This document shows, piece by piece, positions 24,132 through 32,963 of a stretch of DNA of 48,276 nucleotides (position 1 is its first letter; each line of letters starts with the position of its first letter). The position numbers and the translations under genes were made by a program. The notes below the pieces were generated by a model. That model did no database searches and had not been told where the DNA came from. It was given only the letters and a program-made list of their open reading frames with translations. This DNA is from G963677915 sp963677915 (GTDB lineage Bacteria > Bacillota > Clostridia > Lachnospirales > Vallitaleaceae), in assembly GCA_963677915.2 (NCBI GenBank), contig CAXXGE010000003.1, positions 1 to 48,276 of the forward strand, written 5' to 3'.

Positions 24132-25477
24132 AAATTATTAAAGGGCTTTTCGATTTCCTGCGTTTAACGATGCACAGATATTATTCGACAAAGCGCATCA
24201 AGCGATATCAGTTGAAACAGCTGAAAAGGATTTATGACCATGCTGTCAGGAACAGCAGCTTCTACAGGATGCTGTATAAGGATCATCCGTTTGAAACGCT
24301 TGACGACTTTTACCGTCTGCCGGTAATCAACAAGCAGATCATGATGGAGCATTTCACGGATCTCAATACGGTTGGGCTTGTCAAAGAGGATGTCGTGGCT
24401 TACGCGGTCAGACGGGAACTGGAGAAGGACCATCTGGATTATTATCAGGATAAATATGTGGTAGGTCTTTCGAGTGGGACCAGCGGAAATAAGGGCATCT
24501 ATGTGACAGACCGTGAATTGACTGAACGCCTGCCTTTCGTTTTCCTGGCCAGATCAGGGATTCCTCTGAGGCTCCTGCCCTTTCGGATGCTGTTCATGTT
24601 GAGGGTTTTCTCTCAGGGTTTCAATGACATCAATGCCACATTCATCAGTCTGTCCTACCTTTCAACGATGGAAGAGCTGGACAGGGTAATCGAAAGGATC
24701 AACACGCTGAATATCAACATACTGATGGCGCCGCCGAGCATGATCAACAGACTGCTGCCAAGGGTGGGTGAAATTACGCCGGATATCAAACTGGTCATGA
24801 CATATGCTGAAGTGCTCAGTTCCGAGGAGAAAGCCCGTTTCCGTAATGCTTTCAGTGCCGAAGTCATCGAAATCTATCAGGCATCCGAAGGCCAGATGGC
24901 ATCAGCATGCAAATGCGGTCATCTCCATATCAATGAGGATCTTGTGTTCGTCGAGCTGTATGATGAGCATGACAGACTTATCGAGGAGCCGGGTGTTGTT
25001 GGGCATAAAATGATCGTTACCAACCTGGTGAATGAAGTACAACCACTAATCCGTTATGAAATGAACGATATGGTTGTGCTGGATGAAACCTGTGCATGCG
25101 GTTCCAGATTCAGAAGGATCAGGAAAGTGCTGGGTCGCCATGATGATATTCTCTACTTCTATAAAGGGGGAGAGGTTCAACCTGTTTTCCCCGATGTTTT
25201 TGTCAGATGGATCATCGTGACAAGCGACAATATAAGGGAGTTCAAAGTCCTTCAGGATAAGGTGAATGAGATTACGGTAATCGTTGATTTGATTGACAAA
25301 CATATCGACATCAAGAAAGTGTTGAAGGAAAAACTGGTTTGTGAGTTAAATGAACTGGGAATAAACGGTGTGAAGATTTCGATCAAATACCAGGATATCC
25401 ACTTGCCGAATGAAAAGAACAAGTACAAGCGATTCGAGAGCAACATGAGCCATAGACTTGACAAAACCAAATCCTGA
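24128..25477 (+). CDS. Adenylate-forming enzyme (PaaK/CapK/F390 synthetase-like)
   Basis: This 449-residue protein belongs to the phenylacetate-CoA ligase-like branch. Residues 25-60 (QLKRIYDHAVRNSSFYRMLY) match the N-terminal domain, VVGLSSGTSGNKGIYVT is the AMP-binding loop, IYQASEGQMASACKCGHLHI the adenosine and zinc-like region, and LIRYEMNDMV and CACGSRFRRIRKVLGRHDDIL the hinge. Such enzymes activate a carboxylate as adenylate. The ATGA overlap with the acyltransferase-like gene suggests an acyl activation and transfer pair. The substrate cannot be read from sequence. Confidence 0.8.
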   Translation: MKIIKGLFDFLRLTMHRYYSTKRIKRYQLKQLKRIYDHAVRNSSFYRMLYKDHPFETLDDFYRLPVINKQIMMEHFTDLNTVGLVKEDVVAYAVRRELEKDHLDYYQDKYVVGLSSGTSGNKGIYVTDRELTERLPFVFLARSGIPLRLLPFRMLFMLRVFSQGFNDINATFISLSYLSTMEELDRVIERINTLNINILMAPPSMINRLLPRVGEITPDIKLVMTYAEVLSSEEKARFRNAFSAEVIEIYQASEGQMASACKCGHLHINEDLVFVELYDEHDRLIEEPGVVGHKMIVTNLVNEVQPLIRYEMNDMVVLDETCACGSRFRRIRKVLGRHDDILYFYKGGEVQPVFPDVFVRWIIVTSDNIREFKVLQDKVNEITVIVDLIDKHIDIKKVLKEKLVCELNELGINGVKISIKYQDIHLPNEKNKYKRFESNMSHRLDKTKS

Positions 25478-25566
25478 TGCTAATATTTAGATACTTTAAT
25501 AAAAGCATAAATAAAGATTATTTGCAATGAATATTAACGTCAGTCCTATATGCAGAGGAGAATGGT

Positions 25567-25809
25567 ATGCAAGAAAAAATGTTGCAGGAGCTTATGGTTG
25601 CTCCCGGCGAAATTGAGTTCAGAGAGGTGCCTGTGCCTGAGGTGATGAAGGGCCAGGTGCTTTTGCAGATGAAAAGAATCGGTGTTTGCGGAAGTGATAT
25701 CCATGTCTTCCACGGAAAGTACCCCTACGTGACTTACCCCCTTACACAAGGTCATGAGGTTTCGGATGCAGCCTTGATGCAGATTGATGCTTTCATCTGC
25801 AATATATAA
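25567..25809 (+). pseudogene. Zinc-dependent alcohol dehydrogenase relic
   Basis: The first 66 residues are a normal medium-chain dehydrogenase start: EIEFREVPVPEVMKGQVLLQ, then the zinc cysteine in IGVCGSDIHVFHGKYPYVTY and the GHE motif. After GHEVS the sequence jumps to a 14-residue unrelated tail and stops. About 280 residues, including the NAD fold, are gone. The gene stands directly before the ROK kinase gene, so it may once have served the same sugar pathway. Confidence 0.8.
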
Positions 25810-25836
25810 TTGGATTATGAGAAAAGGAGAAATACT

Positions 25837-26706
25837 ATGGGCAAACTGATAGGTGCAATAGAGGCAGGAGGAACCAAGTTCGTCTGTGCTGTAGCTGATA
25901 AAAACCTGAATATCATTGACAGGATGACAACACCGACACTTGAGCCGGAAAAGACTCTGGAGGAGTCCATCGCTTTTTTCAGGAAATATGAAATCGAGAA
26001 ATTGGGCATAGGTACTTTCGGGCCGGTGAATATCCATCCCGAGAGCCCCGATTACGGCATGATACAGAACACACCGAAACTGAAATGGCGGGGTGTCAAC
26101 CTCTATAAAGCCTTCCATGAAGCATTGGGTGTACCTGTTAAGATCGACACGGATGTCAATGCAGCTGCACTAGGAGAATACAAGGACGGTTTCGGTATCG
26201 GCAAGCGCAGCGTCCTGTATATTACCATCGGTACAGGAATCGGTGCGGGTTTTGTCATTCAGGGAGAGACACTGTATGGCCTGACCCATCCGGAAATGGG
26301 GCACATCGCTATCAGACAGCGGGAAGAGGACAACTTCAAGGGTATCTGTCCGACGCACGGCAGCTGTTTTGAAGGTCTTGTGGCAGGCCCTGCCATCGAG
26401 GCAAGGATGGGCAAGAAAGGGCATCTTATCCCGGAAGACGATCCGGTATGGGAACTCAATGCAGACTATATCGGACAGGCACTTGTCTCCTATAATCTGA
26501 TCCTCTCTCCGGAAGTCATCCTGATTGGCGGCGGTGTCTCCCAGCAGGCGCACATGTTCCCGAAGATTAGGGAAGCATTCAAGCGCTATATGAACGGCTA
26601 CGTAATGCATCCGGCCCTTGAGAATCTGGAGACGTATATCCGATATCCTAAAAACGGACAGGACGCAGGTTTGATTGGATCGTTTCATCTTGCGTTGATG
26701 GCATGA
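25837..26706 (+). CDS. ROK-family sugar kinase (fructokinase-like)
   Basis: This 289-residue protein has the ROK signatures: ATP loop GAIEAGGTKFVCAVAD, catalytic aspartate in VKIDTDVNAAALGE, phosphate loop ITIGTGIGAGFVIQ and the zinc-binding block PEMGHIAIRQREEDNFKGIC then PTHGSCFEGLVAGPA. The short GICPTHGSC zinc site is typical of bacterial fructokinases that phosphorylate fructose, and often mannose, at C6. The ATG at 25837 has AAAGGAGA upstream. Mannose from the alpha-mannosidase module could be a substrate, but this is speculative. Confidence 0.88.
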   Translation: MGKLIGAIEAGGTKFVCAVADKNLNIIDRMTTPTLEPEKTLEESIAFFRKYEIEKLGIGTFGPVNIHPESPDYGMIQNTPKLKWRGVNLYKAFHEALGVPVKIDTDVNAAALGEYKDGFGIGKRSVLYITIGTGIGAGFVIQGETLYGLTHPEMGHIAIRQREEDNFKGICPTHGSCFEGLVAGPAIEARMGKKGHLIPEDDPVWELNADYIGQALVSYNLILSPEVILIGGGVSQQAHMFPKIREAFKRYMNGYVMHPALENLETYIRYPKNGQDAGLIGSFHLALMA

Positions 26707-26754
26707 TGATAGCCATATGATTTCTCTAAAATAATTATTCGAGGAGGTTTCTCC

Positions 26755-27210
26755 ATGAATTATGATGTAAGCACGGTTGAAGAATACATCCAGGTACTGC
26801 CAGAAGATCGGAAACCAATTATTGAAAAGCTCCGCGGCATCATCAAGGAGAATTTGCCGTCGGGATTCGAGGAACAGCTTTCTTACGGCATGATCGGTTA
26901 TGTTGTCCCGCTGTCAATCTATCCTGCTGGCTACCATGCAAAAAAGGGGGAACCTCTGCCTTTCATATCTTTGGCATCCCAGAAGACACATATAGCCATT
27001 TACCACATGGGAATCTACAGCAACCAAGAGCTGCTGGACTGGTTTACCCTGCAATACGAGGAGCAGGTGCCGACAAAACTAGATATGGGAAAAAGCTGCA
27101 TACGTTTCAAGAACATGAAGAAAATCCCCTTCGACCTAATCGGCGATTTGTGCCGAAAGATGACCGTTGGAGAATATATCCGCTTGTATGAAGGTTCGCT
27201 GAAAGGATAG
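26755..27210 (+). CDS. DUF1801 family protein
   Basis: This 151-residue protein shows the family pattern VEEYIQVLPEDRKPIIEKLR, LSYGMIGYVVPLSIYPAGYH and FISLASQKTHIAIYHMGI, then a C-terminal helix GDLCRKMTVGEYIRLYE. Members have a frataxin/YdhG-like fold; one Bacillus homologue has been proposed as an iron chaperone. It starts after a GAGGAGG site. A shorter paralogue follows after 8 bases, so both are co-transcribed. Confidence 0.85.
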   Translation: MNYDVSTVEEYIQVLPEDRKPIIEKLRGIIKENLPSGFEEQLSYGMIGYVVPLSIYPAGYHAKKGEPLPFISLASQKTHIAIYHMGIYSNQELLDWFTLQYEEQVPTKLDMGKSCIRFKNMKKIPFDLIGDLCRKMTVGEYIRLYEGSLKG

Positions 27211-27218
27211 GTGATTGC

Positions 27219-27587
27219 ATGGCTGGAAAATACAGGAATGTTACAGAATATATGGCAGATCAGTCTGACGAGGTAAGAGCGTTGCTGGTGGAAATGAGAT
27301 CGCTTATTCGGGAAGTGGTACCGGATTCGGAAGAGAAGATGAATTACGGTGTGCCAGCCTATTCGCTTATCAAAGGAGGCAAGGCTGAATGTCAAGTTAT
27401 GATCGGTGGCTTCAAGAAACATGTGGGACTGTACCCCCATCCGACAACTCTTGAACATTTTGCTGAACAACTGAAAGAATACAAGACAAGCAAAGGTACG
27501 GTGCAGTTTCCGCTGGATAAACCACTGCCGGCGCAGTTGATAAAAGAGATGGTTGCCTACCGCCGGGATGTGGTAGCTAAAATCTAA
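27219..27587 (+). CDS. DUF1801 family protein, second copy
   Basis: This 122-residue protein is related to the preceding gene: VTEYMADQSDEVRALLVEMR, then SEEKMNYGVPAYSLIKGGK, MIGGFKKHVGLYPHPTTLEH and GTVQFPLDKPLPAQLIKEMV. The order of elements matches YdhG-type proteins. The two are diverged, so the duplication is old. It lies 8 bases after the first copy; the ATG has AGGTGA upstream. Confidence 0.85.
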   Translation: MAGKYRNVTEYMADQSDEVRALLVEMRSLIREVVPDSEEKMNYGVPAYSLIKGGKAECQVMIGGFKKHVGLYPHPTTLEHFAEQLKEYKTSKGTVQFPLDKPLPAQLIKEMVAYRRDVVAKI

Positions 27588-27686
27588 TTGCATCATTCCA
27601 ATTTCACGTTCATTGTAATATCACATTTATTCCCAGTATAAATATAGGAATAAGAATGGGTGAGCCGAGAGCTGGGGTGATGTGCT

Positions 27687-29767
27687 ATGAGAATGAAAAG
27701 ATCTATGAAAGAGCATTTTTCAATAAAGAGCAAGTTGATTCTCTCGTTTATCGTGATTGTCATTGTCCCGGCATTTCTGATTGTGCTGCTTCTCTCCGGA
27801 TCAAGCCAGCCGGTGCATTGCTTGACAAAGTCAACAGATCCAATAAAGGATATGTTTCAAAGCTGGGCAGCATCTTTGATATCAAACTGGAAGCCATAGA
27901 CAATATTTCCATGAAATTCCTGGCTGATAAGGACCTCAACAATAAGATTTCCAGGGACAAAGAGGATTACAGGGATTTGTTAACTATGCTTAGGGACCGT
28001 GACAGTATAGAGAGTGAATTCTCTGGACAGATCTGTCTCCAATGACTATATCAACAATATTTTCCTGGTGAAGGAAGACGATATTCTTTACAACCACACT
28101 GGACTATGATATCGACAGAACTGAAATATTCGAAGAATTCAAGACCTACGATACGGGCTACAGTGCTGACGAGTATCGCCTCGCATGCTTTTTGGGCATA
28201 CGGCTTGATGGGAACGGATTCAATCTTTTACGTGCGGTCCATGGTGAATCTGACGTCCTTTGATTTTGTTGGTTATCTCGTTATTGACATTGACAAAGAG
28301 CTCCTTTCAAACGAAATGAATGCTGGGGATTTTGGCACTGAAAGCAGACAGGCGATCGTTAATATTCAGGATGGCACAGTGATAGCGGAGCCGTTTGATC
28401 AGGAGACGGCGGACAGTCCTGTTGCGATAGATGAGCTTTCCTCGCATATCGCATCGGTTGGTCAATCCGAGGAAGACGATGGTGTGTCGGTCGGCAGTTT
28501 TTCGTTCCAAACAGGCATGGACGACAGTACGACGGTCATATACACCAGATTGTCCAGTGACTGGTTTTACATGCTTCAAATCCCTGACAGTGAGTTGCTG
28601 TCGGAAATCCGCATGGTGCGCATGTTCGGTGTGGCAATAGCTGCCTTGATTTCTCTTGCGTCCATATTTGCAGGTGTTTCTCGTAGCGTATATGATTACC
28701 AGGACCAATCGGTTATATCAAAACCAAGCTTCATGAAATGGAAATCGGGCGACTTGACTGTGCGGTCCAAGTTTGAAGGGAAGTACGATCTGGGACAGCT
28801 GTCTGCAAGCTTCAACCACATGATTCAGTCCATGAATGAGCTGGTTAATGACATCAACAATATCAAGGATACGATCAACCGGCATTCGGAGGAACTTGAC
28901 AGAATCGCAAGCCGACTCAGCAGATGCATCTAAGGAAATCATGGAGGCTGTGGATTCGATTGCGGAAGGTGCATCTGAACAGGCACAGGAAGCGGCAGGA
29001 CTACGATTGTCATTGAAGAGTATGCCAACAAAATAAGCAGCACCCAGGAACTGTTCATTTCTGTTGTTGAGGCAACAACACAGACGAGCCAGTCGAGCGA
29101 GGATGCTAAAAGCATCATCGATACGCTGAATATGACGACTCAAAAAACAGTGCACCTGTCAAAGAATATTCAAGATGACATCCAGAGGTTCGTCGGGCAG
29201 TTCGATGAAATCTCGAACATAGTCAGTATTATTGATAATATCAGCGACCAAACCAACCTGCTGTCCCTGAATGCTGCTATTGAAGCGGCCAGGGCCGGAG
29301 ATGAAGGAAAGGGATTCGCTGTCGTCGCCGATGAAATCCGTAAGTCGCCATGAAGACTAGCGAAGAGGCAAAGCACATTGCTGATATCATACAGATGATC
29401 TACAACGATACGACTGCGACAAGCAAGAAGATTGATGCGGGAGCCAGGTCCTTGTCGACCAGGAAGATGCCGTTAGGAATACGGATAATATTTTTATCGA
29501 TATAAGCAGGAATAGGACAGGATAATCGGCGAAGTCAAAAAGGGATCTGAGACGTTGAAGGCTTGGATATCATACAGGGCAATGTCGTCGATTCAAGCAA
29601 CAGTATCGCGACCATATCAGAAGAATCCGCTTCAGCAATTGAGGAAGTGCTTGCGAGTGAGCATGAACAAGCTGGCTACAAATGAGAAGCTGGTCAAGAT
29701 GTCCCGCAATCTCCTGATGGTTATCGACGATCTGAATAAACAGATTTCCAAGTTTAAAATCAAATAA
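27687..29767 (+). pseudogene. Methyl-accepting chemotaxis protein, multiply frameshifted
   Basis: The pieces in order are: a first membrane helix (SKLILSFIVIVIVPAFLIVL); parts of a periplasmic dCache-like sensor (LDKVNRSNKGYVSKLGSIFD; WFYMLQIPDSELLSEIRMVR); a second helix; a HAMP segment (LTVRSKFEGKYDLGQLSASF); and the signalling hairpin DQTNLLSLNAAIEAARAGDE then KGFAVVADEIRK. These lie in at least five reading frames from 27687 to 29767, with stops in between. A complete receptor would be about 680 residues. It cannot be translated as one chain, so chemotaxis through this receptor is lost. Confidence 0.9.
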
Positions 29768-29790
29768 AGTCATGGAATATGGACATGATG

Positions 29791-29820
29791 AAGGCCTGCT
29801 CCGATATTAGGAGCAGCCTT
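29791..29820. terminator. Hairpin between the receptor relic and the dhaKL gene
   Basis: AAGGCctGCTCC pairs with GGAGCaGCCTT around a GATATTA loop with one mismatch region. T runs are short on both strands, so termination may be weak or need a factor. Confidence 0.45.
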
Positions 29821-29827
29821 CAGTAGC

Positions 29828-31588
29828 TTATCGTATTGCGTTTGAAATATCAGTGAATATAACGCCAAGGGCATGCGCGCCGGCGTCGGGATGGCCGAGG
29901 CTTCTTTCGCCAACGGTACCAGCTCGACCCATGCGGGCGACGATGGTTTTGGTGGATTCGGCGCCTTGTACGGCTGCTTTGGCAGCCTTGGCAATTGCCG
30001 GCTTGATTTGCTCATCGGCATCGGCGCTTGATTGAAGCGAGTCAGCGAATGGTATCAAGGCATCGATCAATGTCTTGTCGCCAACGACGGCACCTCTACC
30101 GAAGGAACGCTCGCCTGTCTGCTGAATGCCCTCGACTGCAGCCTGAACGATATCTGCAAGGTCACCAAGGGAGAGGGTTTGTTTGGCTCCGGCTTTCTTG
30201 CCTGCAGCTCTGAAAGCAGATCCCCAGATCGGACCGGATGCGCCACCGCAGTGCTCCATGATGATGAGGGAGCAGGCGTTCAGGAATTCGCCGATATCCG
30301 AGGTGTAGTCGCTAATCAGTGTTTTCCATTCTTTTTTCAACTGTTTGAAGCCTTTGGCAACACTCATCCCGAAATCTCCGTCGCCTGCGTGGGAGTCCAA
30401 ATCGCAAAACGGAACTTCGTTAGCAATGATGACTTCGCTCATCCGGTCAATGATGAAGAGGAGGTTGTTCAGTGTAACCTCGTTGTTCTCAATTACTGCA
30501 TACTTGCTTGGTGTTTCTACACTGTACATAACCTCTTGGTCGGCGGCTTGTTCGTCCGATTCCCATGTTGCCTCGATGGTTCCCTGGACGCCCGTGACCT
30601 TGAAGCCAGGTGTATCGCTCTCTGCCGACAGCAGGGACTTCAGCTCTTCGTCCAGTTTCAGGATGGATACGGATGCACCGGCCATGTCGATGCTCGTCAT
30701 GTAGTTGCCAACGAATATGCGGTCGACAGCAACGGATTTCGACTTCAGCGCATCGTATACGGAATTGTTGAGGAGGTAGAGCTCCTGCATCGGCGTCGCG
30801 CCGAATCCGTTGATCATGACCGCAACTTCTGAGCTGTCGCCGTCTTCGATAGACAGTTCATCAAGCAGAGCTGAAACCATGCGCTTTGCAAGTTCGTCTG
30901 CCGAGGCAACTTTTTCTCTTTGGATTCCAGGTTCGCCATGTATGCCTACACCATACTCCATTTCATCCTCGGCAAGACTGAACGTCGGTGAACCTTTAGC
31001 CGGAACCGTACACGAAGTCAGGGCGAAGCCGATGCTTCTGACGTTTGAGACTGTCTTCTGGGCGATTGCCTTTACTTCCTGGAGGCTCTTGCCAGCCTCT
31101 GCGGCTGCACCTGCAATCTTATGTACGAAAACCGTTCCGGCAACACCTCTTCTGCCAACGGTATACAGGCTGTCGTTGACGGCGATGTCGTCGTCAACGA
31201 TGACGTAGTCCACTTCGTGGCCGTCTTCTTTCGCCAGGTGCATCGCGTTGGTGAAGTTCATCATGTCCCCGCTGTAGTTCTTGATGATCAGCAGTGTGCC
31301 TTTTGAGCCGGTAACCGATTTGATTGCCTGGTAGACCTGTATTTGCGATGGCGAAGCGAATACATCACCACAGACGGCCGCATCCAGCATGCCTTTTCCT
31401 ACAAAACCGGCATGCGCAGGCTCGTGTCCGCTGCCGCCGCCACTGATCAGGGCTACCTTGTCTGCGTTCGAATCCTTTTTCTTGATGACTTTATACTTTG
31501 GAAGGAACTCTAGTTCCGGATGGGCCAGTGCGATGCCTTTGCACATTTCTACAACGACGGATTCGGGGCTGTTAATTATTTTTTTCAA
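29828..31588 (-). CDS. dhaKL: Dihydroxyacetone kinase, DhaK-DhaL fusion (ATP-dependent)
   Basis: This 586-residue protein phosphorylates dihydroxyacetone to dihydroxyacetone phosphate. Residues 1-330 are DhaK, with VALISGGGSGHEPAHAGFVG and the histidine that binds substrate covalently in GVGIHGEPG. Residues about 380-586 are DhaL, with the magnesium-binding acids in LDSHAGDGDFGMS, then GGASGPIWGSAF and LGHPDAGA. Having both halves in one chain is the ATP-using type rather than the PTS type. I chose the TTG at 31588 because AAGGAG precedes it and MKKIINSPESVV is the usual start. It overlaps the gldA end by 17 bases, so the two are coupled. Confidence 0.93.
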   Translation of the reverse strand: MKKIINSPESVVVEMCKGIALAHPELEFLPKYKVIKKKDSNADKVALISGGGSGHEPAHAGFVGKGMLDAAVCGDVFASPSQIQVYQAIKSVTGSKGTLLIIKNYSGDMMNFTNAMHLAKEDGHEVDYVIVDDDIAVNDSLYTVGRRGVAGTVFVHKIAGAAAEAGKSLQEVKAIAQKTVSNVRSIGFALTSCTVPAKGSPTFSLAEDEMEYGVGIHGEPGIQREKVASADELAKRMVSALLDELSIEDGDSSEVAVMINGFGATPMQELYLLNNSVYDALKSKSVAVDRIFVGNYMTSIDMAGASVSILKLDEELKSLLSAESDTPGFKVTGVQGTIEATWESDEQAADQEVMYSVETPSKYAVIENNEVTLNNLLFIIDRMSEVIIANEVPFCDLDSHAGDGDFGMSVAKGFKQLKKEWKTLISDYTSDIGEFLNACSLIIMEHCGGASGPIWGSAFRAAGKKAGAKQTLSLGDLADIVQAAVEGIQQTGERSFGRGAVVGDKTLIDALIPFADSLQSSADADEQIKPAIAKAAKAAVQGAESTKTIVARMGRAGTVGERSLGHPDAGAHALGVIFTDISNAIR

Positions 31589-32708
31589 TTTTGAAACTCC
31601 TTCCAATTCTATCTGCTGTCAGTATTGCTGCCTTGACAGATGCTTCTGTAATAGGGAACGGCATCGCGTGGATGGATTCCTCGGGTATGCAGGTCTTTTG
31701 AGCAACCAGGTCAAGTTCTTCTTCGCTTATTGAATCGACACCGATGTCCTCCAGGCATACCGGGAGACCTACTGATAGGCAGAACGCAAGGACTTCGTTC
31801 ATTTCTTCAGTCGATGTATTTTCCATGACAAGCTGGACCAGTGTTCCGAAAGCGACCTTCTCGCCGTGGAAGTATTTATGTGTGCCTTCAAGTGCAGTCA
31901 GGCCATCGTGGACGGCGTGGGCAGCAGCCAGGCCGCCGCTTTCGAATCCAAGGCCGGAAAGAAGGATGTTCGCTTCGATGATATTTTCAAGTGCGGGTGT
32001 CACCACGTTTGCATCACAGGATTCCTTTGCTTTGCTTCCGTCCGCCAACAGTGTTTCGTAACATAGAGTGGCCAGCGCCAGTGCTGCCTTTGTAGCTTTA
32101 GCTGGTACGCAATCGCCATTCAATGCGCCGCAGGGCAGACCTGCATTGACGTTCGAGAAGGAACGTGCGGTTGCTCGTGCTTCAAAGTAGGTGGACAATG
32201 CATCGCCCATGCCAGAGACCAGGAAACGAGCCGGTGCTTTCGCTATGACTGTCGTATCAATCAGAACAACAGAAGGGCTTTGCTTGAAATAGGCGTAGTC
32301 ATCGAATTCGCCTTCAGGTGTATAGAGTACTGACGAGTGGCTTGTTGGTGCATCCGTAGCCGCAATCGTTGGAACGATAATCAGCGCTTCGCCTTCTGCA
32401 ACAGTTTTAGCAGTGTCAATCGCTTTGCCTCCCCCAAGGCCGACTGTGCAGGCACAACCGTTTTTCTCTGCGACTTCTTTAAGTCTGGCAACTTCTTGCC
32501 TTGAACATTCGCCCTGGAAGCCGCTTTCTACGAATTTGATGCCATATTTTTCTGCAGTCGTATCCAGCTGTTCCTTGACTCTGTTCACGTCATCCGGATG
32601 GGCAATCAGAAGAGCCGACTCACCGTAACTCTTGACGAAATAGCCCAGGTTCAGCAGTTCGTTTTCCCCTTGTACATATTTTGACGGACTGATAAATGCT
32701 TTCCTCAT
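31572..32708 (-). CDS. gldA: Glycerol dehydrogenase
   Basis: This 378-residue iron/zinc-type alcohol dehydrogenase oxidises glycerol to dihydroxyacetone with NAD. Visible are the NAD loop TVGLGGGKAIDTAK, the metal aspartate in GMGDALSTYFEARAT and the metal histidines in AHAVHDGL and KYFHGEKVAFG. PTIAATDAPTSHSSVLYT is typical of GldA. The ATG at 32708 (MRKAFISPSKYVQG) has GGAGGT upstream. Its product feeds the overlapping dhaKL kinase. A MITE remnant (32740-32782) lies in its leader, and a PocR-type regulator is divergent. Confidence 0.93.
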   Translation of the reverse strand: MRKAFISPSKYVQGENELLNLGYFVKSYGESALLIAHPDDVNRVKEQLDTTAEKYGIKFVESGFQGECSRQEVARLKEVAEKNGCACTVGLGGGKAIDTAKTVAEGEALIIVPTIAATDAPTSHSSVLYTPEGEFDDYAYFKQSPSVVLIDTTVIAKAPARFLVSGMGDALSTYFEARATARSFSNVNAGLPCGALNGDCVPAKATKAALALATLCYETLLADGSKAKESCDANVVTPALENIIEANILLSGLGFESGGLAAAHAVHDGLTALEGTHKYFHGEKVAFGTLVQLVMENTSTEEMNEVLAFCLSVGLPVCLEDIGVDSISEEELDLVAQKTCIPEESIHAMPFPITEASVKAAILTADRIGRSFKIEKNN

Positions 32709-32739
32709 AAAATTCCATACCTCCATAAATGATTCGTTA

Positions 32740-32782
32740 GTATGATTCGCTGAAACAGCAAGCTACTTAAATCGAGTCATAC
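32740..32782. mobile_element. MITE deletion derivative (43 bp) in the gldA leader
   Basis: GTATGAT followed by TCGCTGAAACAGCAAGCTAC and TTAAATCGAGTCATAC is the first 7 and last 36 bases of the 161-bp MITE at 14221-14381, again flanked by TA on both sides. The central 118 bases are missing. It lies between the probable gldA promoter (TATACT, minus strand, about 32803-32808) and the gldA ribosome binding site. Confidence 0.75.
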
Positions 32783-32896
32783 TAGTGTTAATATTGCATA
32801 CTCCTAGTATAGAATGTTTTTTAAAAAAACACATTGGACTACGGAAGCAGAATACTGTACAGAAAAATGGTAATGTTTTGCACGAAATTTAAAAAA

Positions 32897-32926
32897 TTGC
32901 ACTTTCATGTCATTGCGTGGTAAAAT
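32897..32926 (+). promoter_or_regulatory. Probable promoter of the PocR/AraC regulator
   Basis: TTGCAC (32897-32902) and TAAAAT (32921-32926) are 18 bases apart, about 37 bases before the chosen start. Confidence 0.5.
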
Positions 32927-32963
32927 ATTAAGAAAAGAATTGGGAATGGTGGTGACTGACGAC

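Noticed and set aside
25837..26706. Glucokinase as the function of the ROK gene
   Set aside because: The short zinc site with GICPTHGSC and the overall length fit the fructokinase branch better than the glucokinase branch, although sequence alone does not exclude other hexoses.
30032..30832. A 266-codon plus-strand open frame
   Set aside because: It lies wholly antisense to the intact DhaK-DhaL gene, has no ribosome binding site and no recognisable domain; it reflects codon bias on the other strand.
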